64,000 nucleotides of DNA from Pseudoruegeria sp. SK021. GTDB taxonomy: Bacteria > Pseudomonadota > Alphaproteobacteria > Rhodobacterales > Rhodobacteraceae. The stretch lies in contig NZ_MTBG01000002.1 of NCBI RefSeq assembly GCF_002119405.1, positions 62,001 through 126,000 on the forward strand, written 5' to 3'. A model generated the notes under the pieces. That model was given only the letters and a program-made list of their open reading frames with translations, did not search any database and had not been told where the DNA came from. How positions within the stretch are numbered: the first letter of the stretch is position 1; each line of letters starts with the position of its first letter. Shown here piece by piece: positions 9,037 to 18,491 of the stretch. Both the position numbers and the translations under genes were made by a program.

Positions 9037-9557
9037 GGCTTCGCGCCAACGAGGACATTTGAACCCGCGATTTGAGTTTTGGTCAAAAAATTTATTTCAA
9101 CCCCCGCAGCAACCATTGGGCCTTCAGTCTCCATGACGATATCTACCTGTTTCAGAAGTCCGAGGGGGTACCATCGGCGCTAGACCCGGGGGGCTAGCGC
9201 CCCGCCATGCCAAACAGAACTTTGATCCGAAGGCGGGCTTGGATGGCGGCGTCGCTGTAGGACTGTTGGCGGCCTCGCATCCCGGATGGAGCAAATTCCA
9301 AACCTTTCCCAGCATCAAACCAGACGGTCAGAGACCCTCGCCGTCTCGGTACCCGGCTGTCGTCAGGCCCGATCGTGGTCTTGCAGATCACCTTTCCGGG
9401 TACGCTTATGCGCATCAAAAACCACATCGGATTTCCGCCGAAAGTCCGACGCAACATGTGTGCAACAGGATCAAACCAAACTGTAAACTGGATCGACGCA
9501 AGAATGGCTGCCACACTCGCCTACAGCGGAATTATCTATAAATTCATATGGATGAAG
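9037..9557. other. Gene-poor stretch containing an IS remnant
   Basis: No intact gene. The only recognisable content is the IS5-type transposase scrap at 9203-9343. The rest shows no homology I recognise and no clear promoter or terminator. Confidence 0.5.
9203..9343 (-). mobile_element. Decayed IS5-family transposase fragment
   Basis: The minus-strand frame reads RRGSLTVWFD, then APSGMRGRQQSYSDAAIQ, then KVLFGMA. This matches the N-terminal region of IS5-family transposases (consensus like RGSLTVWFDP, GKRGRQPxYSDAAIQTCLTxKVLFGMALRQT). Similarity stops abruptly after FGMA, where the frame hits a stop. Upstream residues in the same frame do not resemble the family. Only about 47 codons remain; no terminal inverted repeats or catalytic DDE residues are present. 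It is therefore an inactive relic in the tRNA-rich stretch beside tRNA-Pro. Confidence 0.7.
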
Positions 9558-9634
9558 TGGTCGGGACGGCAAGATTCGAACTTGCGACCTACGGTACCCA
9601 AAACCGTCGCGCTACCAAGCTGCGCTACGCCCCG
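9558..9634 (-). tRNA. tRNA-Pro (anticodon TGG)
   Basis: Minus-strand cloverleaf. The acceptor CGGGGCG pairs with CGTCCCG through one G-U. The anticodon arm is ACGGT-TTTGGGT-ACCGT with anticodon TGG. The T-loop is TTCGAAT and CCA is encoded. 77 bases. Confidence 0.96.
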
Positions 9635-9679
9635 ACTGAGGTGTCTCTAGCGCCCGACGACGGGAATGAAAAGGGAAAA

Positions 9680-10150
9680 TCAGTCACAAGGCCAACTTGG
9701 ATCATTATTTTTAAATGCCGGGTGCCGAACCTCACTTCCGGGCGCGATTCCCAGCACCTCGGACAGGCCGCCATTGACTTCAAGGACAGCAAGGACCCCT
9801 CGTCCACCGGGAATCGAGGTTTCATCCAAAGGAATGGCGTTCTGATGTACGCGGGTAACGATGCCCGTCTGATCAATGAAGATCAGATCTAAGGGAATCA
9901 GAGTGTTGCGCATCCAGAAGGCCACGGATTGCGGTTCTTCATACACGAACAGCATTCCAGATTGGCGCGGCATGCTGGCTCGGTTCATCAATCCGATCGC
10001 GCGCTCGTCGGGATCATCCGCAATTTCAACATCGAATCGGGCACTGCCCCAGGTGCCGCGCAATTCGACCTGCTCCAGATCGCACACCGCGAATGCGGGC
10101 ATCGCAACAAGAGCCGCACCACCGCAAATCAGCCAAAAGGGAGGACGCAT
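9680..10150 (-). CDS. Exported DUF192 family protein
   Basis: 156 residues from the ATG at 10150, which starts just after the stop of the upstream cold-shock gene. A signal peptide (MRPPFWLICGGAALVAMPAFA) precedes a DUF192 domain. Motifs are ERAIGLMNRASM, SGMLFVYEEPQSVAFWMRNTLIPLDLIFID, and the closing VLEVNGG segment. Such proteins are small secreted or periplasmic beta proteins of unknown activity. An in-frame upstream start at 10174 would overlap the neighbour and spoil the signal peptide. Translational coupling with the double cold-shock gene is likely. Confidence 0.88.
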   Translation of the reverse strand: MRPPFWLICGGAALVAMPAFAVCDLEQVELRGTWGSARFDVEIADDPDERAIGLMNRASMPRQSGMLFVYEEPQSVAFWMRNTLIPLDLIFIDQTGIVTRVHQNAIPLDETSIPGGRGVLAVLEVNGGLSEVLGIAPGSEVRHPAFKNNDPSWPCD

Positions 10151-10151
10151 C

Positions 10152-10685
10152 TTAATCCTCACCCATCGCAGCATATTCCCAAGAACTGACCTGCACCGCC
10201 ATCAAGCCACGGCGCCCTTCGGCCACCCGGATGCATACGGCCTCTCCGGGTTGCAAATCGGCCAGCCCAGATCGCCGCAGCACGTCAATGTGAATAAAGA
10301 TGTCATCGGACTTTCCAAAGGTGTTGGCAAAGCCAAAGCCCTTGGTCTTGTCGAACCATTTCACCCGCGCAGGTTCCAGCGGCCCCGCGTCTTCGGGTGG
10401 CTCAAAATCACTGTCAGCTGCCGGATCGCGTGCCTCTTCCGTCACATCGGGAGGTTCGATGCGCATCACTTCGACGGCTTGCCGTCCGCGCGGTGTATCA
10501 TGCACCAGCAATTCGACGACCGCGTTGTCCGCGATGGAGCTTTGTCCGAAATTTCGCAACACATTGGCGTGCAGCAGGATGTCACTGCCGCCCTCGTTCG
10601 CAATGACGAATCCGAACCCCTTACCGGGATCGAACCATTTAACGAGACCCGTTACCGTCTCTGTTTCACTCTCTTCACTCTTCAT
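10152..10685 (-). CDS. Double cold-shock domain protein
   Basis: 177 residues from ATG 10685. Two CspA-type domains are joined by an acidic linker. The first has VKWFDPGKGFGFVIAN with DILLHANVL; the second has VKWFDKTKGFGFAN with DIFIHIDVLRRSG. Each keeps the RNP1-like KGFGF and RNP2-like IFIH/ILLH nucleic-acid-binding motifs. Two-CSD proteins of this size are common in alphaproteobacteria and bind single-stranded RNA or DNA. A GTG at 10709 is an alternative start. It lies directly upstream of the DUF192 gene with a one-base gap, so the two are probably co-transcribed. Confidence 0.9.
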   Translation of the reverse strand: MKSEESETETVTGLVKWFDPGKGFGFVIANEGGSDILLHANVLRNFGQSSIADNAVVELLVHDTPRGRQAVEVMRIEPPDVTEEARDPAADSDFEPPEDAGPLEPARVKWFDKTKGFGFANTFGKSDDIFIHIDVLRRSGLADLQPGEAVCIRVAEGRRGLMAVQVSSWEYAAMGED

Positions 10686-10804
10686 GCAACCGACAAACTT
10701 CTTTTTCACGTTGGGGATAAGGTTGCTGTCGTGAACCTGTCAACGGATCCTGTAGGGCAGTAAATGGAATTACTTTATCGAATATGTATATCGCGAACAT
10801 CATT

Positions 10805-11410
10805 TTAAGGGCTAAGCCTCGCTATGGTCCAAGGGTCGCTCCGTCCGGGCCGCCTCCAGATGAAGCGGTCGTGCAAGCGGAACGGGCCATCCGCCCAGAA
10901 TTCAATTTCTACAGGAATCAACCGGTAGCCGCCCCAGAACGCCGGGCGCGGCGGCGTGTTGCCAAACCGCGTTTCCGTGTCGCGAATGCGCTGAGTCAAT
11001 TCGTCTCGGGAGGCCAGAGCCGCAGATTGCAGCGACGCCCAAGCCCCGATCCGGCTTTCTAAAGGGCGTGTGTGGTAATAGGCGTCAGACTGTTCCGGCG
11101 AGACCCGTTCAATATGACCACGGAACCGGATTTGCCGGCGCAGCGACTTCCAATGAAATCCAGCCGCCGCGACACCGCTGGCGTCAAGTTCTTTGCCCTT
11201 GGTGCTGGTATAATTTGTGTAGAACACGATCGCGTTGTCTTCGATTTCTTTCAGGAGAACCACGCGCACATTTGGAAACCCGTCCTGCCCTTGTGTCGCC
11301 AATGACACGGCATTTGGGTCGGACAATTCCGTCTCCCCGGCGCTTGCAAGCCATTGCGCCACAATCTCAAACGGGTCGTCCCCAGCAAATATTCCCGAAC
11401 GATCTAGCAA
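10805..11410 (-). CDS. pdxH: Pyridoxamine 5'-phosphate oxidase
   Basis: FMN enzyme that oxidises pyridoxamine or pyridoxine phosphate to pyridoxal phosphate, the cofactor needed by HemA and the aminotransferase in this window. Family motifs include DPNAVSLATQGQDGFPNVRVVLLK, FYTNYTSTKGKEL, HWKSLRRQIRFRG and the C-terminal EFWADGPFRLHDR...W. The family normally begins near RSGIFAGDDPF. A TTG at 11410 with GGGG upstream gives 201 residues, the usual length. ATG codons at 11512 or 11494 would add about 30 unrelated residues, so the start is uncertain. Confidence 0.92.
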   Translation of the reverse strand: MLDRSGIFAGDDPFEIVAQWLASAGETELSDPNAVSLATQGQDGFPNVRVVLLKEIEDNAIVFYTNYTSTKGKELDASGVAAAGFHWKSLRRQIRFRGHIERVSPEQSDAYYHTRPLESRIGAWASLQSAALASRDELTQRIRDTETRFGNTPPRPAFWGGYRLIPVEIEFWADGPFRLHDRFIWRRPGRSDPWTIARLSP

Positions 11411-11578
11411 TTTAACCCCAACTCTATACGTCGAATAGCATCCACGTGCCGCGCGTGCAGAACACGGATAATCCTGTAGCCCGTTCAGGACCATGAGCCG
11501 ATGCGGCGTCATGACCTTGATGCGGTCGAAACAATGTCCTACACGACCTTACGGCCAATGGTGCGCGGAGAAGCAAGA

Positions 11579-12400
11579 ATGTCAACAGAACTCATGCAAG
11601 GAAAACGCGGGCTCATCATGGGGCTGGCGAACGACAAGTCGATCGCCTGGGGCATCGCCAAAATGTGTGCCGCCCATGGGGCTGAATTGGCGTTTTCGTA
11701 CCAAGGCGACGCCCTGAAAAAGCGCGTTGTGCCGCTGGCAGAGTCGGTTGGTTCTGACATCGTTTTGGAATGTGACGTAAGCAATGCGGAGTCTATTGAT
11801 GCATTGTTCGAGGAATTAGGTCAAAAATGGGATAAATTGGACTTTATCGTCCATGCCATCGGATTTTCGGACAAGAACGAATTGCGCGGTCGCTATGTCG
11901 ACACCAGCCCGGAAAATTTCCGGATGACCATGGATATTTCGGTCTATTCCTTCACCGCCGTTGTTCAGCGTGCGGAAAAAATGATGACCGAAGGCGGCAG
12001 TTGTTTAACCCTGACGTATTATGGCGCTGAAAAAGTGATGCCACATTACAACGTCATGGGGGTCGCAAAAGCGGCTCTTGAGGCATCGGTACGCTATCTG
12101 GCCGAAGATCTTGGCAAGGATGCGATCCGGGTCAACGCGATTTCCGCTGGAACGATCAAGACGCTCGCGGCCAGCGGAATCGGTGATTTCCGCTACATCA
12201 TGAAATGGAACGAGTATAATTCTCCGCTGCGCCGTACTGTGACGCAGGAAGAAGTCGGCAAGGCGGCGCTGTTCTTGTTGTCTGATCTTGGCACCGCAAC
12301 GACCGGCGAAGTTCTGCACGTCGATGCCGGGTATCATGTTGTTGGCATGAAAGCCGTCGACGCCCCCGATATCACGACTGCCAAACCCAAGGACGAATAA
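11579..12400 (+). CDS. fabI: Enoyl-[acyl-carrier-protein] reductase (NADH)
   Basis: 273-residue SDR enzyme that carries out the last reduction of each fatty acid elongation cycle. FabI signatures are GLIMGLANDKSIAWGIA (11-27) and the catalytic set TYYGAEKVMPHYNVMGVAK, with Tyr147, Tyr157 and Lys164 (Tyr-x6-Lys spacing). The substrate loop DFRYIMKWNEYNSPLRR and the closing HVDAGYHVVGM are also present. The start ATG at 11579 has GGAG at 11567-11570. It is divergent from pdxH and followed after 3 bases by the LysE exporter gene. FabI is the target of triclosan and related inhibitors. Confidence 0.96.
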   Translation: MSTELMQGKRGLIMGLANDKSIAWGIAKMCAAHGAELAFSYQGDALKKRVVPLAESVGSDIVLECDVSNAESIDALFEELGQKWDKLDFIVHAIGFSDKNELRGRYVDTSPENFRMTMDISVYSFTAVVQRAEKMMTEGGSCLTLTYYGAEKVMPHYNVMGVAKAALEASVRYLAEDLGKDAIRVNAISAGTIKTLAASGIGDFRYIMKWNEYNSPLRRTVTQEEVGKAALFLLSDLGTATTGEVLHVDAGYHVVGMKAVDAPDITTAKPKDE

Positions 12401-12403
12401 GCC

Positions 12404-13018
12404 GTGGCCATTTCGATGTTCTTGGCGATTGCCTTCCTCCATTTCATGGCGGCAATCAGCCCGGGCCCTGCTGTCTTGATGTCTGTGCGCACCGGACTGA
12501 CGGAAGGCATGCGCACCGGCACCGCTTTGGCGGCTGGCATTGGTGTGGGCGGCGTGATTTGGGCGGCCGCCGCCTTGTTTGGGTTGGCGCTGGTCTTTGA
12601 AATTGCGCCCGCGCTTCTAACCGGCTTCAAAGTATTGGGCGCAGGCTATCTGCTTTGGATGGCATGGAAGATGTGGCGCAGCGCGGGCGAGCCCTTTGAT
12701 CTGACCCCGACCGGTGCGCCGCCGCGCAGCCTGCGCGCAGCCTTTATGCTGGGGCTAACGACCCAACTGTCCAACCCGAAACCTGCCGTCATGTTCAGTG
12801 CAATTTTCGCCGGAACCGTGCCCCCGGGCACAAGTTGGCTGATCTACCTCGCGCTGTTGGGCGTGGTCTTTTTCAACGAAGCCGTCTGGAATGTTCTGGT
12901 CGTTCGCGTATTCTCGTTCGAACGCACGAAACGCGGCTATGTCGGAATGAAATCAACCATCGATCGGTGCTTTGGCGGCCTTTTGGCCGTGCTCGGCATC
13001 AAGATCGTCGCCACCTGA
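12404..13018 (+). CDS. LysE/RhtB family amino acid exporter
   Basis: 204 residues, six predicted membrane helices. The N-terminal motif [27 protein letters not shown] is the LysE/RhtB signature (PGP in the first helix), and [16 protein letters not shown] marks the middle of the protein. It would export amino acids or analogues across the inner membrane; the substrate cannot be read. The start is GTG at 12404 with AAGGA about 11 bases upstream inside the end of fabI; an ATG 12 bases later is an alternative. It is probably co-transcribed with fabI and gpt. Confidence 0.88.
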   Translation: MAISMFLAIAFLHFMAAISPGPAVLMSVRTGLTEGMRTGTALAAGIGVGGVIWAAAALFGLALVFEIAPALLTGFKVLGAGYLLWMAWKMWRSAGEPFDLTPTGAPPRSLRAAFMLGLTTQLSNPKPAVMFSAIFAGTVPPGTSWLIYLALLGVVFFNEAVWNVLVVRVFSFERTKRGYVGMKSTIDRCFGGLLAVLGIKIVAT

Positions 13019-13035
13019 CCCGCAAGGAGACAAGA

Positions 13036-13536
13036 ATGACCGACCGGCTGCCGCATGAGAAGGGATTCCACATCAGTTGGGATCAGATTCATCGTGATAG
13101 TCGCGCGCTTGCATGGCGTCTGGATGGCCAAGGGCCAAACGGAACCCCATGGCGCGCCGTGGTCGCCATCACCCGCGGCGGAATGGCCCCGGCGATGATC
13201 GTGGCGCGGGAACTGGACATTCGGACCGTGGATACAATCTCGGTGAAGTCTTATGACAACCAGTCGCAAGCCGACGCCAGCGTGTTGAAAGAGCCCGACC
13301 CGGAATTGATGGGCGACGGGACCGGTATTCTGGTGATCGACGATCTGGTGGACAGCGGCAAAACACTGGCGCTGGTTCGGGAAAAATTCCCCAACGCGCA
13401 TTTTGCGACGGTCTATGCCAAACCCAAAGGACGCCCGATGGTGGATACGTTCATCACCGAGGTCAGTCAGGACACCTGGATTTTCTTCCCGTGGGACATG
13501 GCCTTGCAATATGTGCAGCCCTATCGCGGCACCTGA
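13036..13536 (+). CDS. gpt: Xanthine-guanine phosphoribosyltransferase
   Basis: 166-residue purine salvage enzyme that transfers phosphoribose from PRPP to guanine or xanthine. The PRPP-binding signature [14 protein letters not shown] (about 96-109) is complete. [20 protein letters not shown] and [10 protein letters not shown], the base-recognition tail, are typical of Gpt. The start ATG at 13036 has a strong AAGGAGA at 13024-13030; longer in-frame reading upstream lies inside the LysE gene and is rejected. Confidence 0.94.
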   Translation: MTDRLPHEKGFHISWDQIHRDSRALAWRLDGQGPNGTPWRAVVAITRGGMAPAMIVARELDIRTVDTISVKSYDNQSQADASVLKEPDPELMGDGTGILVIDDLVDSGKTLALVREKFPNAHFATVYAKPKGRPMVDTFITEVSQDTWIFFPWDMALQYVQPYRGT

Positions 13537-13651
13537 CAGCCGCCGGCCCGGCGCAATACGATCACGCGCTTCTGGTTGCCCGGTTCCGGGAAACCCACTA
13601 GACCCACTGCACGCAATTTGACCGCACGCAATATGAAGGATGGCACTGCAA

Positions 13652-15502
13652 ATGGCAGGCAAACCCAAGAGCATGCTCACGAACATTCTTGTCTGGATGG
13701 TTCTTGCCATGCTGATCGTCGGTCTGGCGGGCTTCGGCGTCGGCAATTTCGGCGGCACCGTCACGGCGGTTGCGGCAGTCGGGAAAACCGAAGTCCCGAT
13801 CACAAGCTACGGCCGCGCCCTGCAACAGCAGATGGCAACGATCACACAACAGACCGGTGAAACCGCGAACTTGGCGCAGATGCAGGCGGCGGGCGTCGAT
13901 CAGGGCGTGTTGTCAGAACTGTTGGCCGCAGCGGCCCTTGATGAGGCGGCCCGCAAGATCGGCCTGTCTGTTGGCGATGACGCGGTCAGCCAAGAAATCC
14001 TGACCATTCCGGCTTTCCAAGGGGTCAATGGCAGCTTCGACCGCGATGCCTATAGCTTCGCGTTGGATCAAAGCGGCTTCACCGTCAGCCAGTTTGAGAA
14101 CCAAATCCGCCAAGAAGTGGCCCGCAGCCTGTTCCAAAGCGCGCTCATAGCCGGGATTGCCCCCTCGGCTACTTATTCCGATACCATCTACAAGTTTATT
14201 GGCGAACAGCGCGACTTCACCTATGCCCAGATGACTGCGGCGGATCTGGATGCCCCCGTTGCGGCGCCGGACGCCGAGGCCGTTCAAGCATTCTACGACG
14301 CCAACCCCGACCTGTTCCGCCTGCCCGAAAGCAAGGCAATCACCTATGTCTGGCTGACACCGGACATGCTGGTTGACGAGATCGAGGTCGACGAGACGGC
14401 ATTGCGGACCGCCTATCAAGAGCGGATTGATGAATTTGTCCGGCCCGAGCAGCGCATGGTACAGCGGCTTGGCTTCGCCGACATGGCCGCAGCCGAAGCG
14501 GCCAAGGAACAGCTGGACAGCGGCGAGACCACCTTTGCGGATCTCTTGGACGCACGCGGCTTGACCGAGGATGACGTTGATCTTGGCGTCGTCACCGAAA
14601 GTGACCTTGATGCGGCCGGGGCCGGCGTTTTTGCCCTGACCGACACCGGCGTGACCGGCGCGTTGCCGTCGCCCATCGGACCGGCACTGTTTCAAGTGAA
14701 TGCGATCCTGTCCCCTCAGGAAACCAGTTTTGAAGACGCCGTGTCGATCCTGCGCGAGGATATGGCCTATCTGGCAGCACGTGCCCGGATATCGGAAGAT
14801 GTAGAAGCCTTGGACGATCTTCTGGCGGGCGGCGCGACACTTGAAGACCTGAACGCCGAATCCGAAGTGGAAATTGGCAGCCTCAACTGGATCGGTGAAC
14901 CGGGCGATGGCATCACGGCCTATAATGAATTTCAGTCCGCAGCAGCGTCGGTCACCGCTGACGACTATCCAAGCATCACGGTTCTGGACGACGGCTCGAT
15001 CTTTGCATTGCGGTTGGACGACGTGATCCCATCCGCCCTGCCACCGATGGACGACGTGCGCGAACTGGCGACCGATCTGGCGCAGGACGCGGCAATTCGT
15101 GCGGCTCTGTCCGAAACAGCGGCGGACTATATTGTGCAGTTGGACAATGGCGCGTCCTTCATGGACCTGAACCTGACCCCGTCATCTGAGACCGGCCTGA
15201 CCCGCCGTGACCTGTTGCGTGACCTGCCTGTGAGCATCATGGAACAAGCGTTTGACTTGGCCCCCGGCAAGGCAACAATCGTGGAAGGCACCGATGACGT
15301 CTATCTTCTGCGCCTAGATGCAGTTGCCGCCCCCGATCCCAATGATCCGACGGCAGAGTTCTTGCGGACGTCCCTCAACCAGCAGGCCGCGCAATCTATG
15401 GCACAGGACATCCAGATCCAGATCGCCCGCGCCGTTCAGGCAGAAGAGGGCATTTCCATCAACCAAGCGGCTATAAATGCCGTACATGCGCAGCTACCAT
15501 GA
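13652..15502 (+). CDS. ppiD: Periplasmic peptidyl-prolyl isomerase PpiD-type (SurA N-terminal domain)
   Basis: 616 residues from ATG 13652. An N-terminal inner-membrane anchor (about 9-29) precedes a SurA_N-like chaperone region (residues about 40-160). A poorly conserved parvulin region is followed by a long periplasmic tail. It is acidic and Gln/Ala rich. Alphaproteobacterial PpiD proteins act as membrane-bound folding helpers for outer-membrane and secreted proteins. ATG 13652 has AAGGA 11 bases upstream; the ATG at 13640 lies too close to that site. The stop overlaps the trpE start by 4 bases (ATGA), so translation is coupled. Confidence 0.88.
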   Translation: MAGKPKSMLTNILVWMVLAMLIVGLAGFGVGNFGGTVTAVAAVGKTEVPITSYGRALQQQMATITQQTGETANLAQMQAAGVDQGVLSELLAAAALDEAARKIGLSVGDDAVSQEILTIPAFQGVNGSFDRDAYSFALDQSGFTVSQFENQIRQEVARSLFQSALIAGIAPSATYSDTIYKFIGEQRDFTYAQMTAADLDAPVAAPDAEAVQAFYDANPDLFRLPESKAITYVWLTPDMLVDEIEVDETALRTAYQERIDEFVRPEQRMVQRLGFADMAAAEAAKEQLDSGETTFADLLDARGLTEDDVDLGVVTESDLDAAGAGVFALTDTGVTGALPSPIGPALFQVNAILSPQETSFEDAVSILREDMAYLAARARISEDVEALDDLLAGGATLEDLNAESEVEIGSLNWIGEPGDGITAYNEFQSAAASVTADDYPSITVLDDGSIFALRLDDVIPSALPPMDDVRELATDLAQDAAIRAALSETAADYIVQLDNGASFMDLNLTPSSETGLTRRDLLRDLPVSIMEQAFDLAPGKATIVEGTDDVYLLRLDAVAAPDPNDPTAEFLRTSLNQQAAQSMAQDIQIQIARAVQAEEGISINQAAINAVHAQLP

Positions 15503-17007
15503 CCCTGACCCCGAATTTCGAAGACTTTTCCCGCGGCTATAACGCGGGAAAAACCCAACTGGTCTATACCCGCTTGGCGGCGGATCTGGACACGCCGGTC
15601 TCGTTGATGCTGAAAATGGGCGAGGCCGCGCCAGACACTTTTATGCTGGAATCCGTCACCGGCGGCGAAGTGCGCGGGCGCTATTCGATCATCGGATTGA
15701 AGCCGGACCTGATCTGGGAATGTCGCGGACAAGTCGCGCGACTGAACCGGACCGCGCGCTTCGATCGCGATGCTTTTGAGGTTCAGGACGCGCCACCGCT
15801 GGAAAGCCTGCGCGCATTGATCGAAGAAAGCCGAATTGAGATGCCCGACGATCTGCCGCCCAGTGCGGCCGGTCTGTTCGGATATCTCGGCTATGACATG
15901 ATCCGTCTGGTCGAACAGTTGCCCAATGTGAACCCCGACCCGCTGGGTCTGCCAGATGCGGTCATGATCCGGCCTTCGGTCGTGGCCGTGCTGGACGGGG
16001 TCAAGGGCGAGGTCACTTTGGTGTCTCCGGCCTGGGCCGGATCGGGCCTGAATGCCCGGGCAGCCTATGCCCAAGCCGCCGAACGGGTCATGGATGCCCT
16101 GCGCGATCTGGACCGGCAGCCGCCGTCGAACAGCCGCAATCTTGGCGCCGAATCCGTTCCGGCAGACCCGGTCTCAAATTTCACCAAAGCCGACTATATG
16201 GCGGCGGTCGAACGCGCCCGCGATTACATTCGGGCCGGTGATATCTTTCAAGTTGTTCCGGCACAGCGCTGGAGCCAGACATTCACCCTTCCGCCCTTCT
16301 CGCTCTATCGCTCGCTGCGGCGCACCAACCCGTCCCCGTTCATGTTCTTCTTCAATTTCGGCGGCTTTCAAATTATCGGTGCCAGCCCCGAAATTCTGGT
16401 GCGCGTGTTCGGCAAGGAAGTCACAATTCGCCCGATTGCTGGCACCCGCCCGCGCGGCGCGACACCGGACGAAGATCGCGCCCTAGAGGCCGACCTTCTT
16501 GGCGACCCCAAGGAATGCGCCGAACACCTGATGCTGCTGGATTTGGGGCGGAACGACACCGGCAAAGTGTCCAAGATTGGCACGGTGCGCCCGACCGAAC
16601 AGTTCACCATCGAACGCTACAGTCACGTCATGCATATCGTCTCGAACGTGGTGGGCGAATTATCCGACGATCAGGACGCACTTTCTGCGTTGTTGGCAGG
16701 CCTGCCTGCGGGCACCGTCTCTGGTGCGCCAAAAGTTCGCGCCATGCAGATCATCGACGAGTTGGAACCGGAAAAACGCGGTGTGTATGGCGGCGGCGTC
16801 GGCTATTTCGCCGCCAATGGCGACATGGATATGTGCATCGCCTTGCGGACCGCCGTGCTGAAGGATCAAACTTTGTACATTCAGGCCGGTGGCGGCGTCG
16901 TATACGACAGCGATCCAGAAGCCGAGTGGCAGGAAACGGTAAATAAATCCAAGGCGATCCGCAAAGCTGCCGATGAAGCAGGCCGGTTTGGCGGTGGCAA
17001 CTCTTAA
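15499..17007 (+). CDS. trpE: Anthranilate synthase component I
   Basis: 502 residues. It makes anthranilate from chorismate with ammonia supplied by TrpG. The C-terminal chorismate-binding domain shows PVSNFTKADYMAAVERARDYI, the IRPIAGTRPRG segment, LLDLGRNDTGKVS, and the GTVSGAPKVRAMQIIDELE motif. The ending GGGVVYDSDPEAEWQETVNK is standard. The N-terminal domain keeps the feedback-site region around ESVTGGEVRGRYSIIG. It starts within the ppiD stop codon; no leader peptide attenuator is visible, as expected when trpE follows ppiD directly. trpG lies 1.5 kb downstream beyond an opposed gene. Confidence 0.97.
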   Translation: MTLTPNFEDFSRGYNAGKTQLVYTRLAADLDTPVSLMLKMGEAAPDTFMLESVTGGEVRGRYSIIGLKPDLIWECRGQVARLNRTARFDRDAFEVQDAPPLESLRALIEESRIEMPDDLPPSAAGLFGYLGYDMIRLVEQLPNVNPDPLGLPDAVMIRPSVVAVLDGVKGEVTLVSPAWAGSGLNARAAYAQAAERVMDALRDLDRQPPSNSRNLGAESVPADPVSNFTKADYMAAVERARDYIRAGDIFQVVPAQRWSQTFTLPPFSLYRSLRRTNPSPFMFFFNFGGFQIIGASPEILVRVFGKEVTIRPIAGTRPRGATPDEDRALEADLLGDPKECAEHLMLLDLGRNDTGKVSKIGTVRPTEQFTIERYSHVMHIVSNVVGELSDDQDALSALLAGLPAGTVSGAPKVRAMQIIDELEPEKRGVYGGGVGYFAANGDMDMCIALRTAVLKDQTLYIQAGGGVVYDSDPEAEWQETVNKSKAIRKAADEAGRFGGGNS

Positions 17008-17022
17008 GGCCGGGGGGCTGTC

Positions 17023-18357
17023 TTAGGGCATCAGCGCCGATAACGGCACTGGCTGCACCGACGACCCCGCCCCGGTTTTGAACCAGTCGTCGATCGCCGC
17101 CAAGGTCGCCGGATCGTTGCGGACCAGCACAGCCACCTGACCATCCCGGCGGGCCCGTTCCACAACGGCCCCCAATTGCGCCGCTCCGTTGGCACCGTCC
17201 AGAACGCTATAGACCAGCACGCCGGGTAGACCTGCGCGGCGGATCGCCAAAAAGGCGTCGGGCTGGCCCTTGTCCAAGCCCAAAACCCCGATCACACCGC
17301 TATCTACAGGCGGTTCGGACCAGAGATCAGGCTCGGTTGCACCGGCCCCAAAGGCTGCATTCGGATCAATCAGAAAGCCCAATGACGTTGGAAACGGGTC
17401 CGTGACGGCCAACACCTGTTCAAGGGCAGACCCAGCGTCGGCGCGGTCCGCCGAAGCGACCATCTGCGTCATCGCCCAAGCCGGGGCCCGCCTGCCCGGC
17501 TGGCCACCGTCCTGCGGCGCCGACAGCACAAAAGCCACGCGCAACGCATCGTCAGAGTCGCCCCCAGCCTCACTGCGATCCAGCGGTGGCTGCGCAGGGT
17601 TTTGCGGCCCCGTTAGGGACAATTCTTCCCCTTGGCCGGACGGCGCAGTCGCCAAAAGATCACCCGCGCCCTGTTCCGATACTGGAACCGCCGTATCCGG
17701 TTGTATCGCAGGCACGGCAGACAGTCGTCGCTGCGGCAGAGAACCGGGCCGGTGCTGCGGCGGCGCATCTCGATGCACCACAACATTTGCCCATTGAAGG
17801 TCCGGCGCGGGCGGTAAGATTGGCTTGGACACCAGCACCGGAATTGGCGGCGACGCCATCCGCTGCGGCGGGGTCGGCCCCTTGGGCGCAACGACAGCGC
17901 TAGGCCCGGCGTCAATCGCGCGCGGAGTCGCCGGTGTCCCTGACCGACGCACCAAATCATCCTTGGCCAACGCGGTGAAGGGATCCGGCAAAACATCGCG
18001 CTGCGGGCTGGCGATGCCGCGCACGGCGGGCGCGACCGTCACAAGGTGACCGGACCCAGGCGCGGCAAGGCCCGGCGGCGGCGCGGCGCGGGTCGGGATG
18101 GCCGGCATATGAACGGCGGGCGGACGCGGCCAAAGGCTGCGCGGCATTTGTTCGGGCCGTTGCAACCCGCCCTCAAATCTTGGCGCTGAATCCAGCACGG
18201 AAGTGGCGGCTAAGTCGTGCCCGGTCTGAGACACGGGATCCGCCTTTGGCAGCACCGCCTGTTCGGACTTCCGCTCCAACACCACTGAGGCCACGACAAA
18301 GACCAGGCTCCCGATGACGAGCCCCCACAATGCGCCAATCAGAAATCCTTTGTTCAC
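17023..18357 (-). CDS. Shortened divergent polysaccharide deacetylase-like membrane protein
   Basis: 444 residues. One membrane helix at 6-26 and a long Pro/Ala-rich low-complexity stretch (about 30-290) precede a C-terminal part. The C-terminal part is patterned like divergent polysaccharide deacetylases (DUF610/YibQ-like) of Rhodobacterales. Shared segments include [15 protein letters not shown], the [18 protein letters not shown] region, and the tail [16 protein letters not shown]...PVPLSALMP. The middle of the usual roughly 200-residue catalytic domain appears missing, and the His/Asp metal motifs are not seen, so catalysis is doubtful. It sits opposed between trpE and trpG. Assignment rests on recalled family patterns. 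Confidence 0.65.
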   Translation of the reverse strand: MNKGFLIGALWGLVIGSLVFVVASVVLERKSEQAVLPKADPVSQTGHDLAATSVLDSAPRFEGGLQRPEQMPRSLWPRPPAVHMPAIPTRAAPPPGLAAPGSGHLVTVAPAVRGIASPQRDVLPDPFTALAKDDLVRRSGTPATPRAIDAGPSAVVAPKGPTPPQRMASPPIPVLVSKPILPPAPDLQWANVVVHRDAPPQHRPGSLPQRRLSAVPAIQPDTAVPVSEQGAGDLLATAPSGQGEELSLTGPQNPAQPPLDRSEAGGDSDDALRVAFVLSAPQDGGQPGRRAPAWAMTQMVASADRADAGSALEQVLAVTDPFPTSLGFLIDPNAAFGAGATEPDLWSEPPVDSGVIGVLGLDKGQPDAFLAIRRAGLPGVLVYSVLDGANGAAQLGAVVERARRDGQVAVLVRNDPATLAAIDDWFKTGAGSSVQPVPLSALMP

Positions 18358-18491
18358 GGCCCTGCCCGGCCCCTTTTATTTGCGACTTTGCGGTGTCCTA
18401 TCCGCTTGTTCCGCTCTTGACCACCCGCCCTCGACCTGAGCAAGTGTGCACCATCCCAGACGACGCCCAGAAGAACCGGATATCGCACAAC

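Noticed and set aside
5460-9640. Possible genomic island inserted at a tRNA
   Set aside because: No integrase, and no repeat of a tRNA 3' end that would mark an attachment site was found by eye; only an IS scrap and unknown genes.
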